Of a stretch of 64,000 nt of DNA, positions 1 through 10,412 are shown piece after piece. The stretch spans positions 930,001 to 994,000 of the forward strand of contig PUQB01000004.1 of NCBI GenBank assembly GCA_003024785.1. The letters run 5' to 3'. A program made the translations under genes and the position numbers. Below the pieces are notes generated by a model that did no database searches, was not told where the DNA came from, and saw only the letters and a program-made list of their open reading frames with translations. The DNA is from Selaginella tamariscina. Its lineage: Eukaryota > Streptophyta > Lycopodiopsida > Selaginellales > Selaginellaceae. Within the stretch, counting starts at the first letter, position 1; the number at the start of each line of letters is the position of its first letter.

Positions 1-1490
1 TGAAGTGCCTGATCGTTTTCAACTCCATTGCCTTGAGATGAAAAGGAGAGGTGGGGCTGTTATTAATCTGTAGTTTGCCATCAATCACCAAATCAGCCAA
101 GACTTCCATCTCCTCCATCGTTGTTCTATTTAAAGGCTTCAACCATGTGAGCTTGAAATCATTGTCTACATCCTTTGTAGATTGAACAGACTTAGCCTTT
201 GGCGTCTTACTGGGTTTCTTTGCAGATTTCACTAAGGGTTCCCCTTCACTTGTCTGCTTCTTTTTCAGTGTTCCTTTTGAAAAGGATTCCATAATCCCCA
301 ACCATTTGGCAAAGATCCTATCCTCGGGACAAGAAATCAACATCATCAAAAAGGATGTTTCCTTCCCGCCCACTTGGGCAAAATCAACTGCTATAATTTC
401 TTCAACTCTCTGGAAAAAAAAGAGACAGATTAATATACCAGCGAGATAAATCCTGCCCAAACAATTTACTTACCCGGTACATTGCACATTGTGTATTCCC
501 TGCAGTAGCTCTTTGTGGTCGCTGAAGAGATTCCCACACGACTCGCGTATGTTTGAACTTCTCCCATATTTTGTTGTTGTAGTGGTTGGTGTCGGCAACG
601 TCCCATTCCGCCGATAACTTGTGGTACTGCTCGATTGTGAGATTCAACTTAGCTAAAAACGCCGATCTTTTCGTTAGTATCTTACGGTATGTTCAGAAAG
701 TTTTGTTACCATCGTTCCTTTGTTGTGTTCATCAAGAAGTCGTTGGGCTGCCATTATTGTGTGTTGGCCATTAATGATGTAATACTTGATTGATTTTCTA
801 TTCTCCATCTGAATCTTCATGATTTGTTCTGGTGTTGTGATCCACACTTTATCAGCACCTTTGTTTCTCTCATAGTATAGGTACAAAACAGCATTATGTG
901 GAACGGTATAAGAATTGTCGTCCTTCATCTTCTCCATGAGCTCAGCTACATGTTCCTGGTTGAGTGGCATGTAATTGAAGTTTGGGTTGATGCTGCAATA
1001 CTTAACCCTACACTCATAAATCCTATCATCCAACATCATTTCCTTGTGGCTTATTGCAGCATGGGATGCCATAAGTGCAACTAACAAAACGATTGATGAT
1101 TTTCTTCTACGATCTGAATCAACATGTGTGATCCTCGATTGATGCTGTTCTAATGTTCTCGACACACACTTCCAGCTCCCGAAGTTTTCTAAGCAAATTG
1201 AACGTGATATAAAAGAACCTGAGACCAACCACCCTCTTAATCTCCCTTATGATGTCGATGTGTTCTTCTTCAATGTGAAGAGGGACAATTGCTCCACTTG
1301 TGGATGTTCTATATTGTGAAGCAATCTCTACTGAGAATACACCTACTCGATGAGTTTGAAGATCTTCGAAGTAGACATCTAATTGGATCCCCTCCATAAA
1401 TGGGCTTTTCATTGAGTTAAAGAAAAACTCCACGGTCAACATCATTAGTGAACATGTGAACATCATTATCCACAAGTCGACAAGACCCAC
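1..1490 (-). pseudogene. ParB/DGQHR-like domain gene, decayed or partial, runs off window start
   Basis: Multi-exon minus-strand gene. The clearest block (about 690-1,060) encodes a region ending in INGQHTIMAAQRLL. This resembles the DGQHR/ParB-N motif, in which a G-Q-H core lies in a loop before a helix. The next block (about 474-670) follows after an apparent 1-nt frameshift near 676 and ends at a good donor (CGG|GTAAGT at 474). The acceptor at 410-411 opens an in-frame exon, 409 to 1, with no stop. It contains a Lys-rich stretch and leaves the window. Upstream, 1,119-1,490 encodes a second block that overlaps the main one in another frame, so at least one more shift exists there. I cannot assign a function. 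The QH motif suggests a ParB-like nucleotide-binding or nuclease fold, perhaps carried by a transposon. Motif seen; function inferred. Confidence 0.4.
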
Positions 1491-2270
1491 CCGAGATTAA
1501 TGTTGTAACTGGTGACCTCTGGATCCGAGAACGTGACATTGGATGGAACAAGGCATATGTGTCGAGCATCGTTCAATCTGGGTTTGCAACATGATTTCGG
1601 ATACTTGACTAGCAAATCTACTTTCCATTATTTGTTTGTCCATGCGATGTGACAGAGGTTAGTTTGATAGCAACCATGGTTGTTCCAATGCGCTTCCTGT
1701 TTAGTTTGAAATATGGCCAAGTTGATTTAGGAATCCCCCTGCCCATCTCTTCTCTTGCTCTCGTCTTCAATGTCACCTCAATTCCACATCTGAATACAAA
1801 AATGATTAGTTCTTCAAGCACATATCTGAATATAACAGATTTTATTTTAATTCTTACCCAGAATTTGATGACGACTCCATACTAATGATTAAATCTCCTT
1901 GTTTAATCAAATCGTCCTTCTACAAAATAATACACAATGAATACAAATCATATAAAAACGCACACACACTTGTATAAACCCGAATATATAAAAATAATAC
2001 ATTGATAAATTCACATACATCCTGCTTTGTCTGAGAGAGAAGTGGACGGGATTAATTGTCCAAAGCTCACGTTTGTGATAGTGCAAAAGAAAGATAACAT
2101 TTGGTTTTAGAACCACCACAAATGTGAGCTTTAGACAATTTTACATAGTTTACTGGCTTTTACTCGAATATTATGATAAGATGATAAAAGTAAATAAAAT
2201 GAGATATGCAACTTATATATACTAATACACATATATATTCACATGGAAGGTGTGGCGTGATTATCTCGCC
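1491..2270. other. No confident gene; possible 5' exon remnant of the ParB-like gene
   Basis: A minus-strand open stretch around 1,500-1,630 contains Cys-rich text (SCCKPRLNDARHICLVPSN) that could be an upstream exon of the neighbouring gene, but it changes frame relative to the next block. From about 1,880 to 2,270 the DNA is AT-rich and I see no gene. Confidence 0.3.
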
Positions 2271-3315
2271 ACCCCTTCAATGCCTCCTGAAAGGGTGGGC
2301 GGATTAATCTCGCCATCTTTTTGGAGGCCCTGAATGGGTGTGCGGGATTAATCCCGCCACCCTTCTTGGTCTCAGAGAGAACTGGGCAGGATTTATTTAG
2401 CACATCCCTTCAGGGGCTCCAGAAAGGCGGCGGGATTAACTCGCCCACCATGTAAGGGATGGTGAAATGAATCTTGCCACCCTTCTCAATCCCCTCCATT
2501 GGTATGTTGTAAACCTTCTACGTCTCAAACAGAGACGTTTAGGATTGGTTCGACTCACCAATGGAGGAAAAAAAGAAGGGTGGCGGGATTCATCCCTCCA
2601 CCAGGCATTGAAGACTTGACGGGATTAATCCCGCCACCAGGCCCTTCCCGCAGGCCATGTGCGGCGGGATTAATTCCACTGCTTAGGCCCTTTAGACAGG
2701 CCATTGGCGGTGAGATAAATCCCTCCAGATTCCGCGCAAGGCATGTGTAAACGGCGGGATTAATCCTGTCGCCTAGGCCCTTTAGACAGGCCATTGGCGG
2801 CGAGATAAATTCCGCCAGATTCCATGTAGGGCATGCGTAGGCAGTGGGATTAATCTTGCCACCCAGGCCTTCACGCAGGCCATGGGCAACGAGATTAATT
2901 TTGTTTGCACGCCCATGCCCTGCACGGAATCTAACGGGATTAATCCCGCCGCCTAGACCCTTCAGACAGGCCATTGGCGACGGCACCGGATTCCGCACAG
3001 GGCATACATAGGCGGTGGGATTAATCCCGCCGCCTAGGCCTTCACGCAGGGCATGCGTAGGCGGCGGGATTAATCTCGTTGCCTAGGCCCAGCACGCAGG
3101 CCATGGGCGGCGGGATTAATCCTGCTGCTCATGAGGTTAACCGAATAGCCTGCTTGAAGGGCGGCGGGATTAATCCCGCCGCTCATGACATGCATGAAGG
3201 GCTTCGGTGGCAGGATTAATCCCACTGCTGAGGCTCTAACCATATAGTGGCGGATTAATCCTGCTGCCCACAGGGCTAACCAAAGAGCAGCGGGATTAAT
3301 CCTGCCGCTACACAC
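2271..3315. repeat. GC-rich minisatellite of degenerate palindromic units, core GGCGGGATTAATCCCGCC
   Basis: About 22 degenerate copies of an 18-bp perfect palindrome, GGCGGGATTAATCCCGCC, occur at intervals mostly near 45 bp. Linkers resemble CTAGGCCCTTCAGACAGGCC. The best copy, at 3,161-3,182, is a perfect 22-bp palindrome. Others with an intact core lie near 2,342, 2,617, 2,935 and 3,018. The block is much more GC-rich than its flanks. Because 45 is divisible by three, both strands stay open for long stretches (for example minus 2,555-2,998, repeating INPAAHGL). I regard these frames as by-products of the repeat rather than genes. Confidence 0.85.
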
Positions 3316-4110
3316 ATATATATGTATATGTATAGTGTGTGTAGGAGAGTGCGTGTGTGTGCCAGAGATAAACAAATCAGATAAAATTATAATGATACAC
3401 ACAACACATATGTATATGTATATGTATATCGTATGTGTGTGCTAAATAAATTAAATTATACACACACACACACACACATATATATATGTATATATTATAT
3501 GTATATGTATACAGGAGTAAGCGTGTGTGTGCGAGAGATAGATAAATAAATAAAATTATACAGATACTGGTACACATAATATATGCATGTATATATGTAC
3601 ATAGGTATACATATATGTCTATATGTATATCGTGTGTATGCGTGTGTGAGCGAAACAAATAAAATCATACAGATAAACAAACACACACCCACACACATAT
3701 ATATATATACAGGAGTGTGCGTGTGTGTGCGAGAGATAAATTAACAAATCAATAAAATTATACAAATACACACACACACACACATATATATATGTGTATA
3801 GGAGTGTGCGTGTGTGTGCGAGAGATAAATAAATAAATAAAATTATACAAATACTGTTACACATAATATATGTATGCATATATGTATATAGGTAAATATA
3901 TATATGTGTATATGTATATCGTGTGTATGCGTGTGTGAGCGAAACAAAATAAAATCATACAGATAAACAGGAATGTGCGTGTGGGTGCGAGAGATAGATA
4001 AATAAATTATATTATTAAGATAATACACATATAAATGTATATGTGAATAAAAATAAATAAATAAACTCAGGAGTGTGCATGTGAGAGAGAGAGAGATATC
4101 TCACCTGTGT
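3316..4110. repeat. TG/TATG-rich compound microsatellite and minisatellite
   Basis: Runs of (TG)n and TATG/TATA alternate with about six copies of a longer unit. The unit contains AGGAGTGTGCGTGTGTGTGC, then GAGAGATAAATAAATAAA and AAAATTATACA. Copies begin near 3,341, 3,513, 3,710, 3,799, 3,968 and 4,069. Translations of both strands are low-complexity (His/Thr/Ile/Tyr) and are not considered genes. Confidence 0.8.
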
Positions 4111-4434
4111 GTGAGAGAGAGGGAGATTTCACAGCCGCCGCCTCCGCCACCTTGCTTCTGAAACCCTAAGAATATACCTAACCCCTAAAAGGAATAGAAT
4201 ATATATTACCCTAATTGAATATTCCTTCTAAGAATATACTTAAACCTTAATAAGAATAAAAGATAGATTTGCCCTAAACAAATATTCTTTCATTATATTA
4301 TCAGCGTGTGCGTGTGCGTGGGTGTATCACATACACCCCAAGAATAAAAATCATGTAGGGGTTTAACATATGTGTGTCCATGAATGTTAAAGTTTCACGT
4401 ATAGTAATACATATATACACACATAGTATTATAC

Positions 4435-5767
4435 CGTGAAATCCTGGTGCTGGTACACGATGTGGATATCCTATGGGTCTGCCACACTTGCTATTACCGT
4501 CCTGAGTGAGACCTAGACATTTCACCTGACTTGCCTCCCCAATGCGTCTGATGGCCCACTGAGTCATCAACGTCTCTCTTTCAGTGACATTGACATCTTG
4601 AAACTTGAGTTTTTTCCTGCGTGCATTTGGGATGACTTGTTCTGCATATTGTGTGTCATGTCTATGTGTATGAAGTGCATCAATCCATGGTCCCTAGTTG
4701 ACGGTTGACGAACGGTTCGAACACAAACATTTGTTGTAGAGGCAAACTCTGGACTTGCAAGATGCTCTTCATCACTAACAAGATTTGCAAAAGTTGTTGG
4801 AGACACTGATTTTCCCGCTGAAAGTTTCTGCTGTGCACGTTTCAGAAGAGTTTCCATGGAAGGACCTGTGCCTGAATATCTCCCTTCAAATGATGCCTTG
4901 ACCTTTGCACTTTGGAAAAACAGCATCTGTTAAATCTAACATTGTTGCCTCCAACAAAGGAACACGCTTTGTCAGCCTTGCTCTTCGTGCTCTTGCATGA
5001 AGAACTTCGGAGTTGTTAGTGGTAGGCACATTTGCAACACCATCTTCTGTCAAGTCAATTATCTCTGTCATGGAAATAATCTTCATGTCTTGCCCACCAT
5101 GACAGCCATGTTTGCAAAGCGCTAACGTTACTGGACCTACCTTCCCAAAATGACTCCAACATTACTCGTCGTTCCAACTTATCTTGGTTGGTTAGTGCTG
5201 CAGGCCATGAGCGTGCAAGGTTCATGTGCTCCTCCTTGTGTTCCTTAAGTATCCACTTCTTTGTAACTTGACGCACTGATTGCATGTAATGGAACAAACA
5301 ACTCCTTTCTCTTCCTCTCATCTTTGACCCATTGTTGAAAACTTGACGCAATGCTAACCAAATTGCACCTGACTCATCTGACATGAACCCCGCAAAGTTC
5401 ACATTATGAAGTCCTTGCTTGCTGCACACTTGAAGCATAGTGTTCAAAAATTTGATCACCGTCACACTATCCTCCCTGATCATGTCACCATAAGCAAGTG
5501 TCACCATCGACCTTAAACTACACAAACATAAGTGCATTATATTAGTAAGTATTTTAAAACATAGATATGTTAATACTTACAATGGATCATAGAGATGTAT
5601 TCCCAGTGTACACCAATCATCAATACGATATGTGTGGTCTAGCACCACCCACTGCTGTTCGAGATCACCTCCAGATTGACACCTTCTAATGTAGTCTATT
5701 CCGGATCCTGGGCCGACAACCGTCATTTTAAAGATTAAAAGGCTGCTCTTCAGCTCCGTTGAGGTCC
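4435..5767 (-). pseudogene. MULE-type transposase, decayed, interrupted by element A
   Basis: On the minus strand an exon ending near 5,579 encodes QQWVVLDHTYRIDDWCTLGI. It is joined by a GT-AG intron (5' splice GTAAGT at about 5,579, acceptor TGTGTAG at about 5,518) to RSMVTLAYGDMIREDSVTVI. This is followed by a DESGAIWLALRQVF block and a Cys/His block (SCLFHYMQSVRQV). The order of Asp residues and the late C/H pattern match MULE-family transposases. Frameshifts lie near 5,070 and 4,925. A C-terminal segment (about 4,435-4,600) ends at a plausible donor. The 5' side is cut at 5,767, exactly where the LTR of element A begins. Decay is seen; the MULE assignment is inferred from motif layout. 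Confidence 0.5.
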
Positions 5768-6314
5768 TGTTAAACAGGAAAAGGGCTCTCTGCCTCACCT
5801 TTTCCTATTTAACCTATTTCCTTCACGCAGACAGGAAACCTTTCATACAACGTACAGGAAAGGCTACACCCTTTCCTTTCTCAACTCTCAATATATCTGT
5901 ATATATATCAGACTTCTCCCAGTGCCACTATGACTGGTCTCCAAAGTCAAGGGCAAGAACGGATTTTGGCTATTGCCTTGTTAGATCCATTCATTGAGAG
6001 TACACATACACACACAAGATTCTCTAATATGCACCTTTCATTACTAACATGAATACAAAAGACAAAGTGTAGAGAACCTTTATCTCCTGCTAGAACTTCA
6101 AATGGAGACCCTTCCTTCGTTGCCCTAACTTCCCTTAACTACTCTTCCTCTCGCCACGTCATCCTTTACCTTTTCCTTTTCCTTTTCCTTACCTTTTCCT
6201 CTCGGTAAGGATTTTCCTCTTCACAGCCTTTCCTTCCATGCTTACTACGGACCTTCCTACCCTTATTCTCTCTACAGTAGGACGTCCTATGCTCCTAATA
6301 TTTTACCTTTAACA
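5768..6314 (-). repeat. 3' LTR of element A
   Basis: The ends form a perfect short inverted repeat: plus-strand TGTTAAACAGG at 5,768 and CCTTTAACA at 6,306-6,314, giving TGTTAAA...TTTAACA. The purine-rich strand AGGAGGGGGCAG abuts the high-coordinate end, as expected for a polypurine tract. It contains CCTTTT repeats (about 6,170-6,200). Length is 547 bp. No second LTR is present in the window, so boundaries rest on the termini and the polypurine tract. Confidence 0.75.
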
Positions 6315-6343
6315 CTGCCCCCTCCTTATTTGTTGCTGTGTCC

Positions 6344-8531
6344 TCACGGCAACACATCCTGCGCATCCCTGGTATTCCACCTCCTCCTGATCCTTGTACT
6401 TCTGAAACTCCGCTCTCTCCTTATCAGTTCCTGCTGAACCATTGCCACCTGAAGACGAAACGCCTGCGTCTCCTTCCTAAGCTGCTCGTTCTCGTCCTGA
6501 AGACGCTGGAACTCGTCCACCACTACAGACAGAATGGTAGCAGTCTGCTGCGTCTCATCCCGCGCTCGTACCAGCCTCTGAAATAAATTCATCGGCTCCT
6601 GTGCAGTCTGTGGAGGTTTAAGCTCCACAACCGGGCTTGGAGTCCTTTGCTTGATCGGTCGCTGAATCCCCTTACTCACAAGTCCCTGGAGTGCCGTCAT
6701 CTTCGGCGCCATCACGCTCTCAACTGCTTGTACAATGAGCCGCTGAATGTCTGCCCTATCTTTAATCGTGTACCCGGAATTTACGAGGTGATTGAAGAGA
6801 TTCGCCGCAATCTGCGTTGCGTCCTGTGTCTCGTTTCCACCTTTATCCATCTGCTCGACCATTTCCTGCTGGAGCTGTGCAAGACACTGTGCAAACTGCA
6901 TCTGCGTCTCCGTAGCCTGCACCTCTTTCCGCACAACGCCCTCCGTCTTTTGAAAATCGCATCAGTCTGCATCCCGCCATCAAGATTCTGCTGAATCGGC
7001 TCCTCCTCCTCCAGGCGGAAATCAGTCACTGGCACACCCTGCGATCCACTTCCCCGATACATCCCTCGTCCATACATACCTGTATGTGTGCGTGGAGAAT
7101 GCTGAAAGGGCGGCGGATTAAACTGATGCCTCGGAAACTTCGCTCCCCGCGCCATCTCCTCAGCTTCTCTCGCAATTCCCACTACTTCCTCATCGGTTAT
7201 ATCCACCGTTGTGGGTGTAACCGTCGGGAAAGGGAATATCCGAGGATACTTTCTGCTTGTCCCGATCTCAGTCGTCCGTTCCCCAACCGTGGCTCACCCT
7301 CATCACATCCCTTCTTCTTATAAGGGTCTATTTCTCCCAACGGGATTATCATCATCCGTCTCTCACGCAACAGTTCTACATATTCTCCTGTTCCTTTCCC
7401 ACCTGCGGTTCCAGCTCCGACTGAAGTTTTCCACTCTCCTGCCTGGCTTTTGTTCTCCGTTCCTTCTCAACCTCCTTTGGTTCCTCGTCCTCTCCAGGTT
7501 CGTCCTCTTCCTCCTGTTCCAACGAAGGTTCTTCTTCCGTATGATCTCTCCTGACTGCTCGTCTTCCTCCTCGTCGAGGTCTACCACTATTCTCGGCTCG
7601 GAGTTATCCTGTGCTCCTGGCTTTGACTTCTTACCTTTTTCACCCGATCTAGTGTTCCTCCTCGCGGTCGTTGATCTCTCGACCTTTGATTTCTTCCTCT
7701 TTGGCGTTCTCTCCACTGTTTCTCTCCTCTGCCTGCAGGTCAGCATCTACTCCTTTTCCCTTCGTCTCCCCCATCTTGCGCTTGGTTTGCTTCTTCTGAA
7801 GTGACTCCGTTTCTCTCCTCACTTGCTTCATACGCGCGACTATCTCCGGCCCCGCCGGTTCGCCGTATTGGCGTACATAATCCGCGATTATCTGTACCCA
7901 TGTGAAGGCCATCATGGACGAAGGCTCTCCCTTTTTCTCTAACTCCTGCATTGCACAGAGGTGCTCCCTCAGCCTTTTCAGCAAATATCTCGCCACTCCT
8001 ACTGGCCTCTTTTCCTTTAATCCGTCATATAAAGACATGACCGGATTCGATGCTGTAATATAAGATGTCCGAAATTCGAACGCGTTAACGATAAAATTCA
8101 TCGCTAACTGCGTTTCCTCCCTCAGGTCGGAAAGCTTCAACCCTACCTTGCTCACGTACTGCTTGCCTTCCTTTAATACTCTGTGAGGTGTGCCTTCTCG
8201 GCCTTTACCTCCCTTCCGAATGTGGGAGGTGAAATACCTCCTCCACCAACCTATCGGTGAAAAGGAGTTTCCTCTCCTCTGCATAAGCTACAAATCCTGT
8301 ATCCGGCTTCTCCACCTTCTCCAGAAGCATCACTAAGGTGAAGCATTCTTCATCATGAGGTTCGGCATCTCTTAGAATCTCCGCGTATGGCCACAAACCT
8401 ATCTCCCGCAGAACTCTCCATCTCACAGGAAAATCCCATTTAGTGTGCATCAACTGGACTTTCCCCAATCTCTCTCCATCAGGAGGATTCACCAACTCCC
8501 GGCAATTCCGCGAGACACAAGACCCTTCTTT
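6344..8531 (-). CDS. Extra 3' ORF of element A (env-position, non-envelope-like), with frameshifts
   Basis: A chain of sense-strand frames fills the space between integrase and the polypurine tract. The N-terminal block (8,205-8,531) contains WDFPVRWRVLREIGLWPYAE and RLVEEVFHLP, recalling the plant-transposon ORF found in Athila-type elements. The middle block (7,649-8,210) is helical and becomes strongly charged (Lys/Glu/Arg). The last blocks (6,344-7,206) include a Gly/Tyr/Pro segment and a long Gln/Glu-rich, probably coiled-coil region (MQFAQCLAQLQQEMVEQMD; FQRLQDENEQLRKETQAFRL), and stop just before the polypurine tract. Frames change near 8,210, between 7,649 and 7,746, near 7,360 and near 6,940. 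No signal peptide or transmembrane segment is evident, so an envelope role is not supported. Confidence 0.6.
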
Positions 8532-8607
8532 GCCGACATCTCTCTCTCACTGCAAAACCCTAGATCTGCCTTGTTTTTCGTGCACTTCAGAGAGCAGAAT
8601 ATACTCT

Positions 8608-9723
8608 TCAACTCAACATAAATATACTCCCTTCAACGAGATATTTCCTTACCTTATTAAGGTTAACCTTTCCTTCTATTGCCTCTCCTTCCAATGTTTC
8701 CAAATCCACCACACCTTCGTCCTCTACAGATTTAACCCGAAAAGGGCCTATCCAGTTCAAATTAAACTTTTGGCCTATTTCATCCACCTTTCCCCTGTAC
8801 CAAAGGACGAGATCACCTACCTTTATCTCTTTGCCTTTCCTTCGCCTATCTAGCCAAACCTTCCGCCTTCTCTGAATCGCCTGTATCGTCCACAGGGCAT
8901 GCATTCTCCTCTCATCTAACTTCTCTAGCTCTATTAAACGAGCTTCCAAAGACTCCTTCTCTCCCATCCTATATTGAATTGCTATTCTCAAGGACGGCAC
9001 AATATACTCCATCGGAGTTATAGCCTCCAATCCATACGCAAGCTTAAAAGGTGTCGTACCTGTAGTCACCTTATAAGCTGTTCTATAGGCCCATAATACT
9101 TCTGGTAACCTTTCATCCCAATCCTTCTTATTTTCCTGAACCACCTTCCTTAAAACGTTTTTAAGGACTTTGTTTGTAGATTCAGCTTGTCCATTACCTT
9201 GTGGGTAATATGGTGTAGACTTCTTATGTTTTATCACAAACTCCCTCATAAGCATTTCTATTGTTTCATTCACGAAATGCTTTCCTCTATCACTCACAAT
9301 TTCCTTAGGAATACCATAACGTACTATTATAGTATTATATATAACCTTCGCTGTATTATATGCATCAGCCTTTCTCATAGGCTCTGCCTCTACCCATTTA
9401 GTCATATAATCTGTTAAAACCAATATATATTGATTCCTTTTTGAGCTTATAGGATTAACTGGTCCTATAAAATCCATTCCCCATTTTTGGAAAGGTTCCA
9501 GTGGTAGAACTGGATTATAAGGTTGTATTTGTTTCTTTGGAGGCAATTGTGCACGTTGGCATTTATCACATGCCTTACAATATCTATTTACATCTCTCCA
9601 TAAAGTAGGCCACCATAACCCTGCCTGAAGGATTTTCCTTCCTGTTATTTCCTCTGCAAAATGTCCTCCTGCAAGGCCTGAATGAGCCTCTTTAAGAACC
9701 TCTGGGGCCTCTAAAGGATCCAC
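8608..9723 (-). CDS. Element A integrase
   Basis: A 371-residue open frame. The HHCC zinc domain is visible (H in EAHSGLAGGH, then CKACDKC). The catalytic core shows the D,D-E signature: MDFIGPVNP, VSDRGKHFVN and PQGNGQAEST. The C-terminal part has the GPF-type module (GDLVLWYRGK, WIGPFRVKSV). No internal stop. The frame starts just inside the end of the RNase H frame, so a 1-nt shift separates it from the rest of pol. Confidence 0.85.
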   Translation of the reverse strand: MDPLEAPEVLKEAHSGLAGGHFAEEITGRKILQAGLWWPTLWRDVNRYCKACDKCQRAQLPPKKQIQPYNPVLPLEPFQKWGMDFIGPVNPISSKRNQYILVLTDYMTKWVEAEPMRKADAYNTAKVIYNTIIVRYGIPKEIVSDRGKHFVNETIEMLMREFVIKHKKSTPYYPQGNGQAESTNKVLKNVLRKVVQENKKDWDERLPEVLWAYRTAYKVTTGTTPFKLAYGLEAITPMEYIVPSLRIAIQYRMGEKESLEARLIELEKLDERRMHALWTIQAIQRRRKVWLDRRRKGKEIKVGDLVLWYRGKVDEIGQKFNLNWIGPFRVKSVEDEGVVDLETLEGEAIEGKVNLNKVRKYLVEGSIFMLS

Positions 9724-10412
9724 ACACCTTCGTAATACCCCTCGGACCCCAGTTTATACAGCTTTCCTCCCACGAGAGAGAAGTGTCGTGTCCTCACGAC
9801 AAAGAGCTTCCTTTCATCGGGCGTCTTATAAGTAAGTGGTACTATTCCAGTGGCTAGATATTGTGTAATATGATCTAACCACCTTAATGGAACATCCACA
9901 CGAAATAAACTCGCATCAGGAAAGTCATCCATAGTACGAATAGGAAGTTCGCCTGTTTTAATACGACTTAAATGATCAGCCTGTTCGTGTTGCTTTCCAG
10001 GTTTATGAATTATTTCAAAATCATATTCCTGCAGAAGTAGGAACCACCTGGCTAACCTTCCTGTAAGTACAGGTTTATTAAGTAAATATAATAAAGCCTT
10101 ATGATCCACAAAAAGTTTTACTTTATTAGCCAAAAGATAATGTCTAAATTTGTGGATAGCATATACCATACCCAATGCTTCCTTTTCTGTAGTAGTGTAA
10201 TTTACCTCTGCAGGTGTGAGCCTGCGACTAGCATAATAAATAGGACGATCCTTACCGTCCTCTTGCATTTGCGTAAGGACAGCTCCTATAGCAATATCAG
10301 AGGCATCAACTTGTACATGGAATTCCCGATCCCACTTGGGACTAACCAATATGGGGGCTTTAATAAGAGCCGTTCGAAGGTTATCAAATGCCTCTTGACA
10401 CTCTAAGTCCAA
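9711..10412 (-). CDS. Element A RNase H domain
   Basis: A 233-residue frame with the retrotransposon RNase H signature: VQVDASDIAIGAVLTQ (first catalytic Asp), TEKEALGMVYAIHKFRHYLL (Glu) and LFVDHKALLYL (Asp), followed by the connection segment (HEQADHLSRI). A 1-nt shift near 10,400 separates it from the reverse transcriptase, and another at its C-terminal end separates it from integrase. In an intact element all of these form one polyprotein. Confidence 0.85.
   Translation of the reverse strand: MDLECQEAFDNLRTALIKAPILVSPKWDREFHVQVDASDIAIGAVLTQMQEDGKDRPIYYASRRLTPAEVNYTTTEKEALGMVYAIHKFRHYLLANKVKLFVDHKALLYLLNKPVLTGRLARWFLLLQEYDFEIIHKPGKQHEQADHLSRIKTGELPIRTMDDFPDASLFRVDVPLRWLDHITQYLATGIVPLTYKTPDERKLFVVRTRHFSLVGGKLYKLGSEGYYEGVWIL

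Noticed and set aside
2271..3315. CRISPR-like array
   Set aside because: Repeats are degenerate, palindromic, contiguous with repeated linkers, and the sequence is plant nuclear; no spacers of unique sequence.
2499..3402. Long frames in the GC-rich palindromic array
   Set aside because: A 45-bp period keeps all frames open; no start context, splice signals or family resemblance.
6344..8531. Envelope protein (retrovirus-like) for the element A 3' ORF
   Set aside because: No signal peptide, membrane span or cleavage-type motif seen; content is charged and coiled-coil.
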